In this document: piece by piece, positions 57,928 to 64,000 of the stretch | Numbering within the stretch: position 1 is the stretch's first letter | How the letters are laid out: each line of letters begins with the position of its first letter | DNA from: Camarhynchus parvulus | Taxonomy: Eukaryota > Chordata > Aves > Passeriformes > Thraupidae | Direction: 5' to 3' | DNA length: 64,000 nt | NCBI RefSeq assembly: GCF_901933205.1 | Contig: NC_044582.1 | Coordinates: forward strand, 18,513,820-18,577,819 | Translations under genes and position numbers: made by a program | Notes under the pieces: model-generated | What the model was told of the DNA's origin: nothing | Databases searched by the model: none | What the model saw: the letters and a program-made list of their open reading frames with translations, nothing else

Positions 57928-60900
57928 CAACTGCACAATGTGAGGTTTGGTTAGGATTTTTGTCCTCCCTTTCTTACAGCAAACCCTGCATATGTAGGGT
58001 GAAACGAGGCTCAGCAAATTTGAGAGCCCAGGAACATCCCAGGTGCTCACACAGCCTGGGTGCAGCTCACAGCCTGCTGACACATGAGAGGAAGCTGTGG
58101 CAGCTGTGATGATTTGCAGTTATGAGGTATTTTGCACAACCTGAGCAGGGAAACCACCAACTCTGCTCGCTGTGTCCCAGCAACACTCAGTGGACGCTTT
58201 GCAAAACACAGGGGAAATGGTTTTGGACGTGTTTAGTGTTTGGAAATTGGGAATAACCACGTCCAGGGTGGTGGAGTGATACAGTCTGAAATGATGGGAG
58301 GTGTCTGGCCTGACAGGGGTTTTAGCAGCAGTGCTGAGTAAAAAAGGAGCAGGTTTCCTGTTCTGCTGTTGGATTTACACCATCCCACCAACCAAGCTGT
58401 CATGAAGGACTGTGGAATTGACCAGGACAGAAACAACTATTTAAAAACCAAACAACACACAGCTAAATGGCCAGATCTCAGTCCCAGAAGTACCTAGACA
58501 TCTTTCTAAGCTCCCCCATCATTTTCTTATCTTTTTCTTTTCCTGAGTAATCCTCACCCTCTACTTCTGATTGAAAAATAGCTAAAAATAGTTGTGGAGA
58601 AGAACTCTAATGAATTATGCAATGGACATATGCTCTCACATGAAATCTTGATGTTTACTTTATCTGATGCCATGCAGAAGACTGAAGGCTGGGACTGTGC
58701 TGGGAATGATCCCAGCTCTGCAGTGGGATTCTAGGTCACATCCCTCCCTGTCTGCTCAGGCGTGGGAGCACCTGGGAGAGCAGATGGCTGGACAATGTAG
58801 CTGTGGCTGGTGGTTTAATTTTCCTGGATTAAGGAGCAAGTACTGTGCAAGGAGTTTGATTTGCTAAAGATGCAGCAGCAACCCTGGCGCAGGAAAACCT
58901 TCCCCGGCTCCAAGGCTGAGCCGCCTTCTCACAGAGCTCCTGGTAGCACTGCAAATCTCCAGGCAACTCATCCACCAGTCACTTCCCAGTTATTGCCATT
59001 TTTATTGCTTATCTCTAACAAATATCCAGCCAAAAAAGAGACAGTTTAAAATCTACCTCCCAGCCACGCAAAGCGTGAAGCGCCTTGTCCCGAAGTGACT
59101 GTAAAAAAGGAGAGAACAAAGATCTTTCTCTTGTTTTATAATTCCTTCTGACTGCTTCTCCTGGCCACTGTGAATCAGCAGATTTCAGACCTGCTGGCTC
59201 CAAACCAAGGCTGCTTCCAGAACATCTTCATCCAGCATGGCCTGGTCCAGGGACTGCTCCCTGCTGCTGCTCTGGCCCAGGTGAACTGGCTGCCAGCCAC
59301 CTCAGCAGCTCCTGCCTCCCACACCCTGCTCACAAAGGCTGCTGCAGCTCCTCAGGAAAGCACAGCTGGCAGCAACAAGCCCTAAGAGCCCTTAATCATG
59401 ACAACCATCTCCCACCGGGAGTTCTTGAGGCTGAACTTGGACAAATCTTGGCCTGAGCAGTAAATAAAGAATGAAGTATGGTCCTGGAAAAAGAATTGCT
59501 AACCTTGACAGCTTCAATCTGACAGGAATTAATTAGCCAACAGAAAAAAAAACAAAAACAACACTATTTCAGAGATGGATACATGGGGGTAAATTGATTC
59601 CAAGTATAACCCCATTACCTTCCACTGAAATCCATTAGGAGTAGATTTAGCCCAGCGTGGGTGCACAACAGATCACAACAAATTCATCCCTAAACCACTG
59701 GACAGATGTGAAGATTACCACGAGGGGTCTGAGATGTAGAATTCATAAATTAATTTCTTGTTTCTCTATAGAGGGGCATAGCAGGATTATGTGGAGAAAA
59801 TTACACATTCTGGTATTGAATTTTAGTTAGGAGCAGCTTCGAGATAAAATTAACCAGAGTAGTGAATGGATTATAATAAAACAACACTGATACTAAAATA
59901 AAAAGGGAATTACTCTCTTACTTTCACACCTATCAAATTTAGAGGAAGAAAAAACCTACAGTAGCACTGCGTGTATTATCAGGACAGTCAATGAGACATG
60001 AAACAAGGACGAACTCCATTTGCCTGGGCAAAAAGCCCAGTTTGGAAGTAATTGCTGTAGTGGTGTAGCAGCTGCAGATATAGCCAGATCAAATCCAAAG
60101 ATCAAATGCTTATTTCATTTTGATAAAAGTCATTAAACCACAAATCAACTTACTCTGGAGTACAGTCAGGAAATAGCTCTGTATATACCATCTGCACATA
60201 ACTCTCCCTAATAAATTAAAGCAGAGACAGCAGATTTCTTTTGTGAAATCCTCAAACTTATATTTCATTAAGTATCAACATTTCTCATTTGGATTTTGTT
60301 TAGCAGATAAGCCCCTGCACCGTGTTTCCAAGCAGAGCAGAGGATTTCTGGGCTGTGCTGGGCCCTGGCAGCTCAGGGCCAGGCTCAGAGCACGACTCAG
60401 CCCTTTGCCTCTGGGCCTTGAGGAAGGCACAAATTGAAATATTCTTCTGAAAACTAATATAAGAGAACAACTGTTGGATATTTCTAATAAAACCCCATCA
60501 ATTTGAATTCCTAGATATTAATGGATTCCCTGTCTGTGCTAAGTCTGGATATATTCTTACTCCAAGCCAAACTTTTCAAATATGAAGCAGAAAGGAAGGG
60601 ATTCAGTCCCTCATCAGGAGACTGAGGCAAAGTCAGGCTACCACAGGTGATGATATGAAAAATGACATTTATGCTGCAGGAATTTAATTAGACTGAGAAA
60701 GAATTTGTAGTAAAGATGTCACAATAACTCAAGACAAAATGAAAATCAGTCCAAAGACCTTCAGTCCCTAATTAGTTTGGGAATAGTAGATTAAAGATAA
60801 ACTTAGAAAAATTGGTGGAGTGACTGGCTATTAGGGGCCATGAGAACAGAGGATGTCACCTTAGATTTTTCATTTTTTGATGCTTTTCGAGAAGACCAAG

Positions 60901-61502
60901 TCCAGAAAAAAAAAAGTCTAAAATCCAGGAGCTGATTTCTTTTCTTTCTTCAAGAGATCAAATGTTTTTGTTTTTAATAAACCCAACGACAGCCACAAGC
61001 CTGGGTTGTTGACACTGATTTTTTCCCTGAAATAATGAGCTGCGTGACACCTTGGTTATATACGGAAAACAGCAACTCTGTGTACAGACACCATTCCATT
61101 TCTGTGTACTGCTGTTTGAAAAGCAAGGGAGAAAAGGTCTTTCTGATCATCCACAATAAGTTATTTTCTCGGTGCTGGCTTGTTCTGTGCAAGACAAATG
61201 AAAGGAATAACAAAGCAAGATGTTCACAAAAGAACCAGGAAGATTTTTGAGCTCGGTGATTGATCTGGTTGTGCTCACATTTAGGCAGGAAGAAAAGGAG
61301 TTTATGCAGAACATTTTGCAGTCGCCACTAAATGGATTTTAAAGCTTTGTGATTCTGGTGGAGCTTTTCCAGCTGAGCCCTCATGTCCTACCTGGCTTTG
61401 GGGTGCTGATGTCCTTCATGCCAGGGGGATCTGGCTGCTTCCCACCCCCTCCAGTGCCAGCAGCAAATTCCTGCTGATTCCAGCTCTCAGCTCCCAACAG
61501 AG
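57928..61502. other. Noncoding sequence, no gene seen
   Basis: Mostly AT-rich unique DNA. 59540-60240 is long, complex, repeat-free and rich in TTAATT-type sites, hence a possible conserved noncoding region. No exon recognised. Confidence 0.45.
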
Positions 61503-61626
61503 TCATGAAATCATGGCAGGCTTTGGGTTGGAAGGGTCCTTAAAGGTCATGTCATTCCAACCCCCTGCCACCTCCCAGGCTGCTCCAAGCCCCATCCAAC
61601 CTGGCCTTGAGTATTTCCAATATATT
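61503..61626 (-). mobile_element. CR1 LINE 3' end
   Basis: Minus strand: 'gtcatgaaatcatggcaggc', 'tttgggttggaagggtcctt', 'cattccaaccccctgccacc', 'ggctgctccaagccccatcc', 'aacctggccttgagtattt'. Terminus is intact on the left. Confidence 0.92.
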
Positions 61627-62737
61627 GACCAAGCAAAAATAAAAGTCACACCCTTGGGTCGCTCAAAACCCTCCTTTTATGTTCCTATTAAAGGAAGAGG
61701 CCTGGAGGAGGAAGCAGACTGAAATCCTGGGAAGAGGCCATCCTGACCAGGGGATTTTCTGTCCATGACTCTCTGAATTGTCCTTAATTCCCATGAATTC
61801 TCTCCCTGACTTAGGCAGAAAAGCAAGTCAGGGAAGGAAGTGACCCATTCTTCATCCTCCAGACGTACTCACTTGAAACAAAAAGAAAGGAAAACAAAAC
61901 ACAGAAAATACAATAATGTCCTGTCTGCCTTGGGGACCTCACTCCTGCATCCCACAGGTTGTTAAATCTACCACACACTGCATCTTCTTCTATTTTATCC
62001 CAAGTGGAACAGACCCACCCAATCAGGGAAACTCAAAACTGGGAAGAAAATAAATTTACTGGAAAAAAAGTAGCATTACATAGCTTGTACACATGGTAAC
62101 AGCATTAGCACAGGCTATTTTGTGTTGTCATTCAGCTACATCCCTGCTTGAAATAATTCCTTCAAACACTACCTAAAACATGGATATAGTACACAGAGGA
62201 AAATAGGAGCTATCCAAAATCTGCATCCCAAGTGTCAAATTTGCTGTTTCCTTTTATTGTAAATTTCATGTAACCCTATCAATCCTCATTTCTGCTCTAA
62301 AGAAGTTCCCATGGCTGTGCCAGAGCCCTTCCTGCACATCGTGTCCCTGAGCACACCCTCAGTGCCTCAGCACCACAAACCCACCGTGCTTTAAATAAAA
62401 TCCTGCACTCTGGAGCTGCCCATCCTCAAAAATCCCTGTCTTTGACCTTGCTCAAGGGCAGGGCTGTTCCCCCCATCTGCAGGGCAGTGTGAGCTGCTGC
62501 TCTCAGCCCTGCAGTGCATATGGTGCTCTCCATGCCGTGCCCTGGCTGGCCTGGGGCTGGCTGGGCAGGTGCAGCACAGGCTGCTGCCCTGCTGCTGATT
62601 CCTGCTCGTTAGTCACTCCCCCCTCTCTCCTCCTCAGCTCCAGTCATGCTGTTCTCCTCTTTGCTGGAGTGTTAAACCGGAGTAGGAAAGGCATCCTTCA
62701 AAATATTCAATCTGTCAGGATTTTCTTTTGACTTTCT
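61627..62737. other. Noncoding sequence, no gene seen
   Basis: Unique, no exon or repeat recognised. Confidence 0.4.
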
Positions 62738-62800
62738 ATAGGGTCACAGAATAGTTTGGGTTGGAAGGGACTTGTGAAGTCATCTAACCAACCACCAAAA
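62738..62800 (-). mobile_element. CR1 LINE, extreme 3' tail only
   Basis: 'tagggtcacagaatagtttg', 'ggttggaagggacttgtgaa' and 'gtcatctaaccaaccacc' form a minus-strand CR1 terminus of about 60 bp. Confidence 0.88.
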
Positions 62801-64000
62801 TAGGCCAAAATGGGTTTTTTCACCTTTATCCAAACATTTTTCATTATGAAGGAGGAGTAAATTACATTACACACAACAGCAGGCTGAAAGTCTGCTTGTA
62901 TTTTTGAGTCCAATTCCCACAGCCAGGGAGAAGAGAGATTTTTATCTCACCAGCACATGAGACTGATGACACTTTGCTTAAATCTCACTTTGCTTGGTTT
63001 CTTCATTAGAACCAAAGAGATTTCTGAGTGAGGAGTGGGTGGGTACCCTGTGGGAGATTACACCCACCTGGTCCAGGTCAGGGCTCCCCAGCTGCCTCCT
63101 GATGCTGCCCCAGCATGGCACGAGGGGATGGGCTGTGCAGGAAGCTCAGCAGGATGGAGAAAAACCCAAATCTTGCTTGGGGAGTAGGCAGGGAAGAGGG
63201 CAACCACAGCAGATGGCAGAGCTGAGGCAGCACCCAGTGGCTCGTGCTGCATGACAAGCTGTCAGCTCCCTGGGAACAACAACCCTAGAATTACACACAG
63301 CCCTCACACCACAGCTCCCTGCCTGGAGAATCCCTCCCCACAGCCCCCAGAGCCTCAGAGGCACACAAAGAAGGGTGACACACTGATGCCTTGATGGGCT
63401 TACCTAAAAACAGAGGCTAAACAAAATTAGGGGAATAAAAAGCAGTTATATTTTTTTTTAAGAACATTCAGGTACATTTTGGGCAGACAAAAATGCACAA
63501 TGGGTCACAGGTTTGCACACTTTTGTAAGTTTGGTCCATTTGCATATTGGGGATGAATCTGCCAATTCCAGCTTCAGCTAATGAAGTCATTGACCCCAAG
63601 TTTGCTCCCCCAACTCACTTTTGTTCCCATCTCTGGGCCCTGAGGCAGTGAGGTGTCCTTGATTGCCAGGCCTGGAGAGGAATTGTTGTGTCTGCCCCAA
63701 ATGGGGAAGCAGCAGCTCACACTGAGTGTGGAGTTTAAGAGTTACACACTGAAGAACTGCAGGGCTACAAATTGATGGAAAATAGAAGATCTAAAATCCT
63801 AAGGCATCAACACCAGCAAGGTGCCCTGGGCAACACTGAGAGGGGAGAGGAGCTTGTGCTGTGCTTGGCCAGATCAGCCCTGGCCCCATCCCTGCCTGCC
63901 CTGCCACCTCCCTCACCACATCACATCACTCAGCCAACACCGAGAGCATCTCTGAAAGCCCAGCACGCACAAATCTCCTATTTTAATGCCAAGTCCGAGT
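62801..64000. other. Noncoding sequence, no gene seen
   Basis: Unique sequence to the right edge. An (A/T)-run lies at 63448-63462. Frames at 62994-63364 overlap on both strands and have no domain features. Confidence 0.4.

Noticed and set aside
1..64000. tRNA, rRNA or known microRNA genes
   Set aside because: No cloverleaf with A/B-box promoter and no rRNA-like stretch was seen by eye; a covariance-model scan would be needed to exclude small ncRNAs.

Overview
This window reads as nuclear DNA of a bird, most likely a songbird. The evidence is about eighteen 3'-end fragments of CR1, the dominant avian LINE, in both orientations, plus several LTR sequences resembling passerine endogenous-retrovirus families. 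Long introns or intergenic DNA, a CpG-island promoter and minisatellites fit a vertebrate. There is no prokaryotic gene organisation: no packed reading frames, operons or ribosome binding sites. Almost every open frame is a chance frame, many of them in repeats.

The only gene signal I can support well is at the left end. A CpG island (about 2100-2870) contains a short minus-strand first coding exon (2546 down to 2480). It has a good initiation context, an in-frame upstream stop and a consensus splice donor; intron 1 runs off the left edge. The exon ends in QLVP plus the first G of a split codon. From memory this resembles the N-terminus of FRMD4A, so I offer FRMD4A only as a hypothesis. Right of the island, about 61 kb holds no convincing exon. 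It is the gene's upstream flank, a gene desert, or an intron of a longer isoform.

Layout: 1-2479, intron with a degenerate tandem repeat; 2100-2870, promoter island; 2.96-3.34 kb, CR1; 3.3-13.1 kb, mostly single-copy with two CR1 pieces; 13.12-13.55 kb, 20-bp minisatellite; 14-26 kb, single-copy with CR1 pieces, a small tandem repeat (18.5 kb) and a 32-bp minisatellite (19.7 kb); 26.2-26.6 kb, AT-rich block of unknown type; 28.9-29.65 kb, one LTR apparently inserted in another; 33.8-34.1 kb, AT-only tract; 41.6 kb, perfect-length 46-bp triplet; 42.9-44.0 kb, two LTRs; 45.9-56.7 kb, the densest CR1 cluster plus a 14-copy 49-bp minisatellite (54.1-54.8 kb); 57.5-57.9 kb, a diverged tandem duplication beside a small CpG cluster; 57.9-64 kb, single-copy with two CR1 tails.

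No tRNA, rRNA, CRISPR or plasmid-type element was seen. Repeat classes were assigned by remembered resemblance to avian CR1 and ERV sequences, not by a search, so outer boundaries are approximate unless a target-site duplication or unit count is given.
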